Below are positions 25,956 to 32,778 of a stretch of DNA of 32,778 bases, piece by piece; positions within the stretch are counted from its first letter, which is position 1, and each line of letters starts with the position of its first letter. The notes below the pieces were generated by a model that made no database searches, was not told where the DNA came from, and was given only the letters and a program-made list of their open reading frames with translations. Source of the stretch: Pseudomonadota bacterium (GTDB taxonomy: Bacteria; Planctomycetota; UBA8108; UBA1146); NCBI GenBank assembly GCA_017859655.1, contig JAFMMO010000013.1, positions 1 through 32,778 on the forward strand, given 5' to 3'. The position numbers and the translations under genes are program-made.

Positions 25956-26636
25956 ATGAACCGCTTCCATCCCCCGCTGCCCCGGTCGATCCCGGCGATC
26001 GGGGTGCTGGTCCTCGCCACGCTTGTCGGGGGCTGCGCCCCCTCGAAACGCCCGGAGCCCTCCGGACCGAAGCCGGCGAGCGCGCCGTTCGAGTTGAACG
26101 GCGTGCTGACGCACACGGGACCGTTTTCTCTCCCCCCCGGCTTCCCCGCCTCGGCGGAGCATGTGATCGACGAGCAGTTCGCGCCCGCGCCCTTCACCGC
26201 CCGCCAGATCGCGCAGGCGTGTCCGGTCGGGAGGACGAACACCTTCGCCATGACGATGGAGACGGGGGACTATGTGATGGTCCACCGCTTCACCGAGGTC
26301 TCTCCGGAGGGAGCGACGATCCAGCGCCTCTTCGGCGAGGTCCGCGGGGACACGAACGCCGCCGCCCCCGACCTCCGCTCGGAGGTGAAGGAGGTGGCGT
26401 GGTCCGAGCTCCAGAGGGACGCCTCCTTCCCCCGGGAGAAGACGCGCATCAGATCGGAGCGGATCAGCGTCCGCGCCGGCACCTACGACTGCTGGCGGTA
26501 CGATGTGATCGAGGGGGCCACCATCACCCATCACTGGTTCGCGAAGGGTCTCGCCGGTCCGCCGGTGAAGATCGAGCTCCATCGGGATGGGAAGCTCTTC
26601 GCGGTGACGGAGCTGACCGAGATCCGTCTCCGCTGA
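25956..26636 (+). CDS. Exported lipoprotein of unknown function
   Basis: A 226-residue predicted lipoprotein. The signal peptide has a basic N-terminus (MNRFHPPLPR), a hydrophobic stretch and the lipobox LVGGC, with Cys27 as the likely lipidated residue. After a proline-rich linker the mature part has mixed charged and beta-prone sequence, including two more cysteines (ACPVGRT and TYDCWRYDV). It ends in a segment reading THHWFAKGLAGPPVKIELHR, reminiscent of lipoproteins that sense or bind small molecules, but I do not recognise the family. GGAGGAG precedes the start; an in-frame GTG three bases upstream (25953) is an equally spaced alternative. A convergent terminator follows. It may be transcribed with the ABC genes 127 bases upstream. 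Confidence 0.75.
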   Translation: MNRFHPPLPRSIPAIGVLVLATLVGGCAPSKRPEPSGPKPASAPFELNGVLTHTGPFSLPPGFPASAEHVIDEQFAPAPFTARQIAQACPVGRTNTFAMTMETGDYVMVHRFTEVSPEGATIQRLFGEVRGDTNAAAPDLRSEVKEVAWSELQRDASFPREKTRIRSERISVRAGTYDCWRYDVIEGATITHHWFAKGLAGPPVKIELHRDGKLFAVTELTEIRLR

Positions 26637-26659
26637 ACCCCGACCGGACGCGATGCGAA

Positions 26660-26701
26660 GAGGGCCCCGAGCGCACGCCGCCGCGCGCGCTCGGGGCCCT
26701 C
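26660..26701. terminator. Convergent GC-rich hairpin terminator
   Basis: A perfect 15-bp stem (26660-26674 with 26687-26701) around a 12-base loop. It lies between the lipoprotein stop (26636) and the stop of the convergent VWA gene (26725), so it can serve both strands. Neither side has a clear T tract. Confidence 0.7.
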
Positions 26702-26724
26702 CTCATCTCCGGGCCCGGATGGGC

Positions 26725-28104
26725 TCAGGGGAGCTCGGTGTAGGTCCCGTGATTCCGGCTCGCGACCTGCTTGAGGAAGCTGCCGGCCCGTCCCGAGGTC
26801 GCGCGGAAGCCGATCGTCTGGATCGTGCGGTTCTCGAAGCGGTTCCACTCGTCGATCCGGTCGAGGAAGGTCGGGATGTGGATCGGGTTCTTGCTGCGAT
26901 AGGGCTGGCCGTCGGAGAGGAGCACGATCGAGCGGGCGCGCGGAACCGCGAACGCGGCCTCCATAGCCTCGTCGGTCCAGGTCTCCCCGTCGCACTTGAA
27001 GTCGCGGACGAACTGGATCGCGCTGTTCTTGTTCTTCTTCGTCGCCTTCTGGAGGGCCCCCGCCCAGATCGTCACCTCGTTGTCGAAGGAGATGATCGTG
27101 AACTCGAACTTCGGCGGGAGGTTGGAGATCAGGCGGACCAGCTCGTTCTGAACCCGCTTGAGGCGCTGGCGCTCCCCGAGCTGCGGACGGCGGCGGCGGT
27201 CTCCTTCGCGTCCATCCCCGCCGACGCCGGTGCCGCCGGTCCGGTCTCCGTCCACCCCGGGCCGGGACTCCTCCTCCGGAGGCGGGGGGGCATCCTCCTC
27301 CTTCATGCTGATGCTCGTGTCCATCACGAAGACGATCCGCTGGGTGAGGATCTCCTCGCCGAAGAAGTCCACCTTCACATCGACCCCGGTCCCCCGGAAC
27401 CGGGTGTCGATCTCGCCGAGGGGGTCCTTCTGCCGCTGCTTGTTCGGATCGAGGAGGATGTCCTTGTGGCGGTTCCAGACCTGGAGGAACTCGCTCGGAC
27501 CGTAGAGCTCCTTGCCGTACCAGTCGTTGAGGAGCTCACGGATCTCGGTCGCGATCTGGCCGAGCTCCCGCTCGAGCTGGATCTCCTGCTCGAGGGCGCG
27601 GATCAGGTGGGGGATCGAGGTGCGCTGGTTGCGCGATCGCATCGCCGAGACCGCCGCCATCTTCACCGGCTCCACCGGATCGAGGAGCGCGGAGAGCAGG
27701 GCGACGAAGGCATCCCTGTCGTCACGGTGGGTGAGGATGCGAACGAGCTGGACCCGGACCTCGTACCGCTCATGGTTGTTGCAGCGATTGCAGAGCCAGT
27801 GCACGAGGGTGCTCCACGGCGCGGCGGCGAGCTTCTCCTGGAGCATCGTCTCGATCTCCGGTCGGCCGGAGAGGAGCGCGTCCGCGATGAGGACCTCCGC
27901 GGCGTCGACGCTCCCGAGCTCGATCATCTGGTCGAGGAGACGGGAGGTGGCGGCGTCCTGCTTGCGACGGAGCGCCTTCGTCAGCTCATCCCGCAGCTCG
28001 GGGAGGTCGGCAGCGTCCGCGGCGGCCGGAGGCAGGAAGGCGCCTAGGAGGAGGGCCAGCACGAGGCCGGTCAGCCAGCATCGGGTTCGCGCGGGGGATG
28101 CCAT
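26725..28104 (-). CDS. Secreted HEAT-repeat/VWA-domain protein
   Basis: A 459-residue exported protein. The signal peptide (LTGLVLALLLGAFL, likely cleavage after AAADA) is followed by helical, HEAT-like repeats at about residues 35-220. A von Willebrand A domain starts with RIVFVMDTSISM. The metal-ion-dependent adhesion site is complete: D262, S264, S266 (DxSxS), a threonine at 375 or 377 (GETWTDEAM) and D398 (LLSDGQP). A Pro/Glu/Gly/Arg-rich low-complexity insertion (about 268-310) lies right after the DxSxS loop, an unusual place. GGAGGAGG precedes the ATG at 28102-28104. Such proteins bind a ligand or partner through a divalent metal; the partner is unknown. The gene stands alone, with a terminator on each side. 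Confidence 0.88.
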   Translation of the reverse strand: MASPARTRCWLTGLVLALLLGAFLPPAAADAADLPELRDELTKALRRKQDAATSRLLDQMIELGSVDAAEVLIADALLSGRPEIETMLQEKLAAAPWSTLVHWLCNRCNNHERYEVRVQLVRILTHRDDRDAFVALLSALLDPVEPVKMAAVSAMRSRNQRTSIPHLIRALEQEIQLERELGQIATEIRELLNDWYGKELYGPSEFLQVWNRHKDILLDPNKQRQKDPLGEIDTRFRGTGVDVKVDFFGEEILTQRIVFVMDTSISMKEEDAPPPPEEESRPGVDGDRTGGTGVGGDGREGDRRRRPQLGERQRLKRVQNELVRLISNLPPKFEFTIISFDNEVTIWAGALQKATKKNKNSAIQFVRDFKCDGETWTDEAMEAAFAVPRARSIVLLSDGQPYRSKNPIHIPTFLDRIDEWNRFENRTIQTIGFRATSGRAGSFLKQVASRNHGTYTELP

Positions 28105-28195
28105 CGGTTCCTCCTCCGGACGGGGTCGAACCCCGAGGTTACTCCCCCGGCCGGGATCGTTGAAGGGCTCTGTGGGGAACTGCCCCGAGGGGTCG

Positions 28196-28218
28196 CCGGC
28201 CGGGGACGCCCCGACCGG
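28196..28218 (-). terminator. Candidate hairpin right after the S9 peptidase stop
   Basis: A 10-bp stem with one G-T pair and a 3-base loop, starting directly after the stop codon of the S9 peptidase gene. There is no T tract. It may end the S10/phosphatase/S9 operon before the VWA gene's own promoter. Confidence 0.35.
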
Positions 28219-30276
28219 TCAGGGGGCGTCGGAGTGCCGCTCGAACCACGCGAGGATGTACGCGACCTTGCGGATCAGGTTGCTCGGTCGCGCGGCGATG
28301 CCGTGGCCCGCCCCGGGGATCCGCACCATGGCGGTCTCGACCTTCCGCAGCTTGAGCGCCTGGTAGTACTGCTCCGTCTCCGACATCGGGGTCCGGTAGT
28401 CCTCCTCGCCGGTGAGGAGCATCGTCGGCGTGGAGACATTGCCGACGAGGGAGAGGGGGGAGCGGGCCCAGTACTGCTCGGGGTGCTCCCACGGGGGGCC
28501 GGGGAACCAGTACTTCGCGAAGTAGTTCGAGAAGTCGGCGGTGAGGACGAAGCTCGCCCAGTGGATCACGGGCTTGGCGACCACCGCCGCGCGGAAGCGG
28601 TCGGTCTTCCCCACGATCCATGCGGTGAGCACCCCGCCGCCGCTCCCGCCGGTCACGAAGAGGTGATCGGTGTCGACGTACCCCTCCGAGATCACGGCAT
28701 CGACGCAGCCGATGAGGTCGTCGTAGTCATGGCCGGGGTACGCATGGTGGATCTCGTTGGCGAAGTCGGCCCCGTAGCTCGTCGAGCCGCGCGGGTTCAC
28801 GTAGAGGACGATGTTCCCCGCCGCGGCGAAGAGCTGGACCTCGGCGGAGAAGCGGGGGCCGTAGTTGGCGAAGGGCCCCCCGTGGATCTCGAGGATGAGC
28901 GGGTAGCTCCCCCGGGAGTCGAAGTCGGGGGGGAAGACGAGCCACGCCTGGATCGGCAGGCCGTCATGGGGGGATGGGACCGTGATCTCCCGGATGGCCC
29001 CGAGGGTCCGCTCGCCGAGGAGGTCCTCGTTCAGCTTCGTGAGGAGGCGCGGCGCGTCCCCGCCGCTCGTGAGGATCGCGACATCCGCCGGCCGATCGTG
29101 TCTTCCCATCGTGTGGGCGATCGTGCCATCCCCGGCGACGGAGAAGGCGCCGCCGGAGTAGGGGCGGCCGAGGGAGGTGCCGCCGATGCCCCGGACCCGG
29201 AGCTCGACCTCGGGGCTCTCCGCCTCCCCGTCGGGGAGGGCCACCCAGCCGATGCAGCTCCGGCCCCGGTCGTCGTACTGCACGAAGATCCCGCGGGAAT
29301 CCCCGCTCCAGACCGCGCGTCCGATCCCCCGGTCGAAGCCGCCGGTGAGCAGGCGTCGCCGGCCGGTGGCGAGCTCGATCACCGTCAGCTCTCCCTGGCG
29401 ATGGCCGAGCCGCGACGCATCGTTGCCGATGATCGAGAGCCAGCGGCCGTCCGGCGAGACCTGGGGGGATCCGTCCGGGCCGGCGTGATCGGTGATGGCG
29501 CGCATCGCGCCTCCCTCGACCTCGACCTCCCAGACCTCGGACTCGTCGCTCGCGTACTCCCAGTCCTCGTCGCGGTTCGCGCTGATGTAGATGCGGCGGC
29601 CATCCGCGCCCCAGCTCGGCGGGCCGGCGTGATCGAAGTCACCCTCCGTGAGCTGGCGCGCGGTGCCGCCCTCGCTCGGGACGATGAAGAGATGCCGGTG
29701 CCCCCCCTCGACGTAGCCCGCGCCGTCCCGACGGTAGACGAGGCGGTCGATGACCGTGGCGGCCTCCGCCCAGCTCGCCCCCTCGGGGGGCTGGGGGATC
29801 GACTTCCACCCTCGTGACTTCGCCGGGACCGTCATCAGGAAGGCGATCCGATCCCCGCTCGGGGACCAGACGGGGCTCCCCGCGCCATCCCGCACCCGGG
29901 TGATCGGCATCTCCTCCCGCGCTCCGTCGAGATGCTTCATCCAGATCTGGCCCTCGCGGAGGAACGCGACGCGGCCGGAGTCCGGGGACCAGCGAGGGGA
30001 GGAGCCGGTGCCCTCGCGCAGGAGCGGGCGGTGCCGCCCGCTCTCCACATCGATGATCCAGAGGTGCCCGCGCGAGCGGTCGGTCTCCAGGTCGAAGGAG
30101 CGGCGGACATACACGATGCTCCGGCCGTCCGGGGAGATCCGGGGATCGTCCGCGACCTCCAGCTCGAAGACATCGAGCGGGGAGAGGGCGGGCCGCGCGA
30201 GGGGCGGACCGCTCTCCTGGCCGGGGAGCGGGAGGGCGAGGAGGAGCAGCGCGGCGACGATCGGCAGTCGGTTCAC
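28219..30276 (-). CDS. Secreted S9 prolyl-oligopeptidase-family peptidase
   Basis: A 685-residue exported serine peptidase starting at GTG 30276 (GGGAAGG upstream). The signal peptide is LPIVAALLLLALPLPG with likely cleavage near GQE. Residues about 30-400 form a WD40/PD40-type beta-propeller, with repeats such as PRISPDGRSIVYVR, PRWSPDSGRVAFLR, PVWSPSGDRIAFL and PQVSPDGRWLSII. An alpha/beta-hydrolase domain follows. The catalytic triad reads Ser545 (GGSGGG), Asp626 (TGEEDYRTP) and His658 (GAGHGI), and the oxyanion-side HGGPFANYG block is present. It resembles the acylaminoacyl-peptidase/DPP4 branch and probably trims oligopeptides outside the cytoplasm. It is 37 bases downstream of the NTF2/phosphatase gene, so the three genes form an operon of secreted enzymes. 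Confidence 0.92.
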   Translation of the reverse strand: MNRLPIVAALLLLALPLPGQESGPPLARPALSPLDVFELEVADDPRISPDGRSIVYVRRSFDLETDRSRGHLWIIDVESGRHRPLLREGTGSSPRWSPDSGRVAFLREGQIWMKHLDGAREEMPITRVRDGAGSPVWSPSGDRIAFLMTVPAKSRGWKSIPQPPEGASWAEAATVIDRLVYRRDGAGYVEGGHRHLFIVPSEGGTARQLTEGDFDHAGPPSWGADGRRIYISANRDEDWEYASDESEVWEVEVEGGAMRAITDHAGPDGSPQVSPDGRWLSIIGNDASRLGHRQGELTVIELATGRRRLLTGGFDRGIGRAVWSGDSRGIFVQYDDRGRSCIGWVALPDGEAESPEVELRVRGIGGTSLGRPYSGGAFSVAGDGTIAHTMGRHDRPADVAILTSGGDAPRLLTKLNEDLLGERTLGAIREITVPSPHDGLPIQAWLVFPPDFDSRGSYPLILEIHGGPFANYGPRFSAEVQLFAAAGNIVLYVNPRGSTSYGADFANEIHHAYPGHDYDDLIGCVDAVISEGYVDTDHLFVTGGSGGGVLTAWIVGKTDRFRAAVVAKPVIHWASFVLTADFSNYFAKYWFPGPPWEHPEQYWARSPLSLVGNVSTPTMLLTGEEDYRTPMSETEQYYQALKLRKVETAMVRIPGAGHGIAARPSNLIRKVAYILAWFERHSDAP

Positions 30277-30313
30277 GGGGGGCCTTCCCGGTCGCGGGGC
30301 GGAGGGTGCGGGG

Positions 30314-31246
30314 TCAGAAGCGGAGGCGGAGCAGCTCGGGACCGAGGGGAGAGAGCTGCACGAGGAAGAGGGCTCCGTACTCCCCCTCCTCGATGACGAC
30401 CTCCTCCTCGATGCCGAGGCGGGCGAGGATCGCGGGCACGGTGTTCGAGTGTCCGACCACGAGGGCCGCCCCTCCGGTCGGGGTCTCGAGGAGCCGCGCC
30501 GTCAGGGTGTCGAGGTCCCTCGCCGGGATCCCGGTCACCGGGACCTCGCTCTGCCTCGAGACCGGTCGGGCGGTCTCGACGGTGCGGCGATACTCGCTCG
30601 CGAAGCAGGCGCGGATCGGCGCGTCCTCGAGGATCAGCGCGAGGCGCTTCGCCCGGGCGAGTCCGGTGACGCTGAGGGATGGGTCCTCGCCGGTGTTCTT
30701 CTCCGCGTGGCGGACCACGAAGATCCAGCGGGTGCCCGCGGCCGGGTCCCGGATCCAGCGAGTGACCTGTCCGGCCACCTCGTTGGGGATCGGGAAGGTG
30801 AGATGGTACTGCGCGATCCGCCACTCTCCATCGATGAGCCGCAGCAGGCCGGAGCCGCGACAGACCCCGTACTTCTCCTGATCGAGGAGCTCGTCGAAGA
30901 ACGCCGCGCGCCCGTCCGGGAGGAGGGTCACATGCCGCTGGGTGGGCGTGTAGGTCCACGCGCTGTCGCGCTCGAAGTAGGGGAGCGCGAAGGCGCGAAA
31001 CTCCTCGATCGTCCAGCGCTCGCCCGCGTCCGTCCCGAGGAAGATCGCCTCCGGCGTGAAGAGGCCGAAGTAGGTCTCCTCATCCCCCTCCGCCGCGGCC
31101 CGGTGGAGGGAGTCGAGGACGGCCTCGATGCGGGCGGTCGGCCCCTCATCCCTTTCCGCGGCTCGACCCGCTCCCCCCGCGGCGGTGAGGAGGGTTGCGA
31201 CGAGCAGGGCGCCGAGGAGGAGCGGGCGGATCCCCCGGGAGCTCAT
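30314..31246 (-). CDS. Secreted NTF2-like / histidine-phosphatase fusion protein
   Basis: A 310-residue exported two-domain protein. The signal peptide (LLLGALLVATLLTAAGG, likely cleavage after GRAA) precedes a SnoaL/DUF4440-like NTF2 domain at about residues 35-165. This has the usual EAVLDSLHRAAAEGDEETYF helix, a FTPEAIFLGTD segment, and the final strand pair with DGEWRIAQYHLTF. Residues about 172-310 are a histidine-phosphatase domain: RHAEK with H180 as the phospho-acceptor, SEYRRTVETA with the phosphate-binding arginine, and GHSNT with the second histidine, H266. The fusion is uncommon; the NTF2 part may sense a ligand. ATG 31246 overlaps the S10 peptidase stop as ATGA. The frame extension upstream to 31624 lies inside that gene and is rejected. 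The substrate is unknown. Confidence 0.87.
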   Translation of the reverse strand: MSSRGIRPLLLGALLVATLLTAAGGAGRAAERDEGPTARIEAVLDSLHRAAAEGDEETYFGLFTPEAIFLGTDAGERWTIEEFRAFALPYFERDSAWTYTPTQRHVTLLPDGRAAFFDELLDQEKYGVCRGSGLLRLIDGEWRIAQYHLTFPIPNEVAGQVTRWIRDPAAGTRWIFVVRHAEKNTGEDPSLSVTGLARAKRLALILEDAPIRACFASEYRRTVETARPVSRQSEVPVTGIPARDLDTLTARLLETPTGGAALVVGHSNTVPAILARLGIEEEVVIEEGEYGALFLVQLSPLGPELLRLRF

Positions 31247-32778
31247 TGCTCCGCTCCGCTCGCCTTCTCCAGCCAGGGCAGGAGCTGCCGGCGCATCTCC
31301 GCGAGGGAGGCGAGCTGGATGTACATCATGTGCCCGGACTCGTAGTGGCTCATCGTCACGCGCTCGTTGACGGCCGGGTCGCTCGAGAGGTGGTCGAAGG
31401 TGTAGTGCGTCGCGAAGTACGGGGTCGCGAGGTCGTAGTACCCGTTGGCGACATGGACATGGAGCGCCGGGTTCTGCTCCATCGCCCGCCGCAGGGTCTC
31501 CGCCACGTTGAGGTACTCGTTCTCGACATTCGCGTAGCTCCACGGGCGGACCCGCCCGCTGAGGATCTCGTAGGGCATGTCGAACGCGTACCCGAGCTCC
31601 TCCCGCAGGTAGGCGTTCGCGCACGAGGTGTAGGGCCCCTGGATCGCGGCGTAGCTCGGGTCGAACTCGTAGCGCTCGCCGGCGTCGTCGCGGTCCCGGC
31701 CTCGGAAGCGGGAGTCGAGGCGACCGACCGTGATCCCCTCGTCCCGACGCAGCTCCTTCACGAAGCGGGAGATGGAGGGGCGGAGGTCGCAGTCGAGGAC
31801 GAACTCCTCGGAGAGCCCCGTGAGCCGGGCGAGCCGGCCGGCGATCCCCTTCCGCTCCTCCCCCTCGAGGCGGGATCCCCGCATCAGGGCCAGGGTGTAG
31901 TCACCGAGCGCGAACTCCTCCGCTTCCGCGAGGGCGCGGGGCAGGTCCTCCTGAAGATCCGCGGCGAGCTGGCCGTGGTACCACGCGGTCGCGGTGTAGG
32001 TCGGGAGGAAGAGGACGTAGGGGAGGTCGTTGCCGACATCGAAGCGCGCCGTCTGGAACTGCAGGATCGAGGAGACGAGCATCAGCCCGTTCAGGTACAT
32101 GCCGTGGCGCCCCTGGAGCTCGCCCGCCAGGCCGGCGGCACGGGTGGTGCCGTAGCTCTCGCCGCAGAGGAACTTCGGGGAGTCCCAGCGCTCGTGGCGG
32201 GTGGTCCAGAGCCGGATGAACTCCGCCACCGACTCCACATCCTCCCGGAAGCCGTGGAACTGACCCTTCTCCTCCCCCTCCGCCGGGCGGCTGTAGCCGG
32301 TCATCACCGGATCGATGAAAACGAGGTCGGTCACATCGAGCAGGGAGTGCTCGTTGTCGACGAGGCGCCCCGGCGGCGGGAGGGGGAAGCCCTCGTCATC
32401 CATGACCACCCGGCGAGGGCCGAGCATCCCGAGGTGAAGCCAGACCGAGGATGAGCCGGGCCCTCCGTTGAAGACGAAGGTGACCGGGCGCCGGGAGGTG
32501 TCCTCGATTCCGCTGCGCAGGTAGCTCACCGAGAAGATGTGGCCGCGCTCGCTGCCATCCTCCCGTCGGAGGGTGAGCGTGCCCGCCGTCGCCCGGTAGG
32601 GGATCTCGGCGCCACCGATCCGGATGGTGTGCTCCGTGGTGGTCGGCTCCGGGGGCCGGGGAAAGGCATCCCCGGTCGGGTCCGCCGCCTCCTTTGTCTC
32701 CCCCCCCGCCTGAGCCGGGGCGGGGGGCGTGACGAGCAGGGGGAGGAGCAGTCCGAGGAGCGCGAGGGAGAGGGGGGC
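31243..32778 (-). CDS. Secreted S10 serine carboxypeptidase-like peptidase (N-terminus beyond window)
   Basis: 511 residues are visible; the start codon lies just past the right edge, because the first visible residues are the hydrophobic core of a signal peptide (LSLALLGLLLPLLV, then PAPAQA as likely cleavage site). A Pro/Thr-rich linker leads into the alpha/beta-hydrolase domain. The oxyanion NGGPGSSS motif, the nucleophile Ser in CGESYGTTRA (visible residue about 208), the Asp in NGYYDLATP and the His in YESGHMMY make the S10 triad. It probably removes C-terminal residues from peptides in the periplasm or outside. An internal GTG at 32529 is not a real start, since the frame is open and meaningful to the window edge. 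It is the first visible gene of the operon with the phosphatase fusion and S9 peptidase; with the M28 enzyme nearby this makes three secreted peptidases. Confidence 0.92.
   Translation of the reverse strand, partial: APLSLALLGLLLPLLVTPPAPAQAGGETKEAADPTGDAFPRPPEPTTTEHTIRIGGAEIPYRATAGTLTLRREDGSERGHIFSVSYLRSGIEDTSRRPVTFVFNGGPGSSSVWLHLGMLGPRRVVMDDEGFPLPPPGRLVDNEHSLLDVTDLVFIDPVMTGYSRPAEGEEKGQFHGFREDVESVAEFIRLWTTRHERWDSPKFLCGESYGTTRAAGLAGELQGRHGMYLNGLMLVSSILQFQTARFDVGNDLPYVLFLPTYTATAWYHGQLAADLQEDLPRALAEAEEFALGDYTLALMRGSRLEGEERKGIAGRLARLTGLSEEFVLDCDLRPSISRFVKELRRDEGITVGRLDSRFRGRDRDDAGERYEFDPSYAAIQGPYTSCANAYLREELGYAFDMPYEILSGRVRPWSYANVENEYLNVAETLRRAMEQNPALHVHVANGYYDLATPYFATHYTFDHLSSDPAVNERVTMSHYESGHMMYIQLASLAEMRRQLLPWLEKASGAEQ

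Noticed and set aside
28121-28135. CGGGGT/ACCCCG hairpin ahead of the VWA gene
   Set aside because: Short 6-bp stem close to the ribosome site, expected by chance at this base composition.
1-32778. Selenocysteine machinery (selA, selB, selD, selC tRNA) or other RNA genes in the window
   Set aside because: None was recognised; support for Sec insertion must come from elsewhere in the genome.

Overview
The window is G+C-rich DNA from a bacterium, most likely a planctomycete or a close relative. The main clues are large secreted proteins ending in dockerin-like double Ca-loop tails, long runs of cadherin-like repeats, an FG-GAP/ASPIC-UnbV protein, and a thioredoxin/PDZ protein that appears to be a selenoprotein. 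No rRNA, tRNA, CRISPR array, insertion sequence or phage gene was seen. Both edges cut genes: hrpB on the left lacks its C-terminus, and an S10 peptidase on the right lacks its first few codons.

Layout. 1-5312 is housekeeping: hrpB helicase and a zinc-ribbon membrane protein (minus), two short-period tandem repeat arrays, crcB/fluC fluoride channel (plus), then rsmJ overlapping a GyrI-like effector-binding protein (minus). 5420-7597 is a sodium:solute symporter with an unusual soluble insertion. After a gene-free 564-base stretch, 8162-14832 holds two tandem secreted paralogues: one ends in a single cadherin-like domain, the other in eight such repeats plus a dockerin-like tail. A strong hairpin terminator (14880-14915) separates them from a convergent ABC exporter (permease and ATPase, minus). 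17742-19553 is a secreted FG-GAP/ASPIC-UnbV protein with the same kind of tail. Next come an NTF2-like exported protein (minus) and a secreted M28 zinc peptidase (plus).

The most notable gene is at 21949-23193 (minus). Read conventionally it is two fragments, a 44-residue piece ending in TGA and a downstream frame with no good start. Read through, it is one 414-codon secreted thioredoxin-like/PDZ protein in which two in-frame TGA codons (23059-23061 and 23050-23052) fall exactly at redox-motif positions, giving Sec-x-x-Sec-x-x-Cys. A perfect 7-bp hairpin with a G-containing 5-nt loop follows at the spacing expected of a bacterial SECIS. TGA is clearly a stop elsewhere in the window, so a code change is unlikely. 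The protein also carries one CxxCH haem-c-type motif and two PDZ-like domains.

The right end has a second ABC exporter (23298-25828, plus), a lipoprotein, a convergent terminator, a HEAT/VWA secreted protein, and a minus-strand operon of secreted enzymes: S10 serine carboxypeptidase, an NTF2-like/histidine-phosphatase fusion, and an S9 prolyl-oligopeptidase-type peptidase. Much of the window therefore serves the cell envelope: secreted peptidases, adhesive or calcium-binding repeat proteins, redox, and export. Overlapping stop/start pairs (ATGA or GTGA) at four junctions indicate translational coupling within the small operons.
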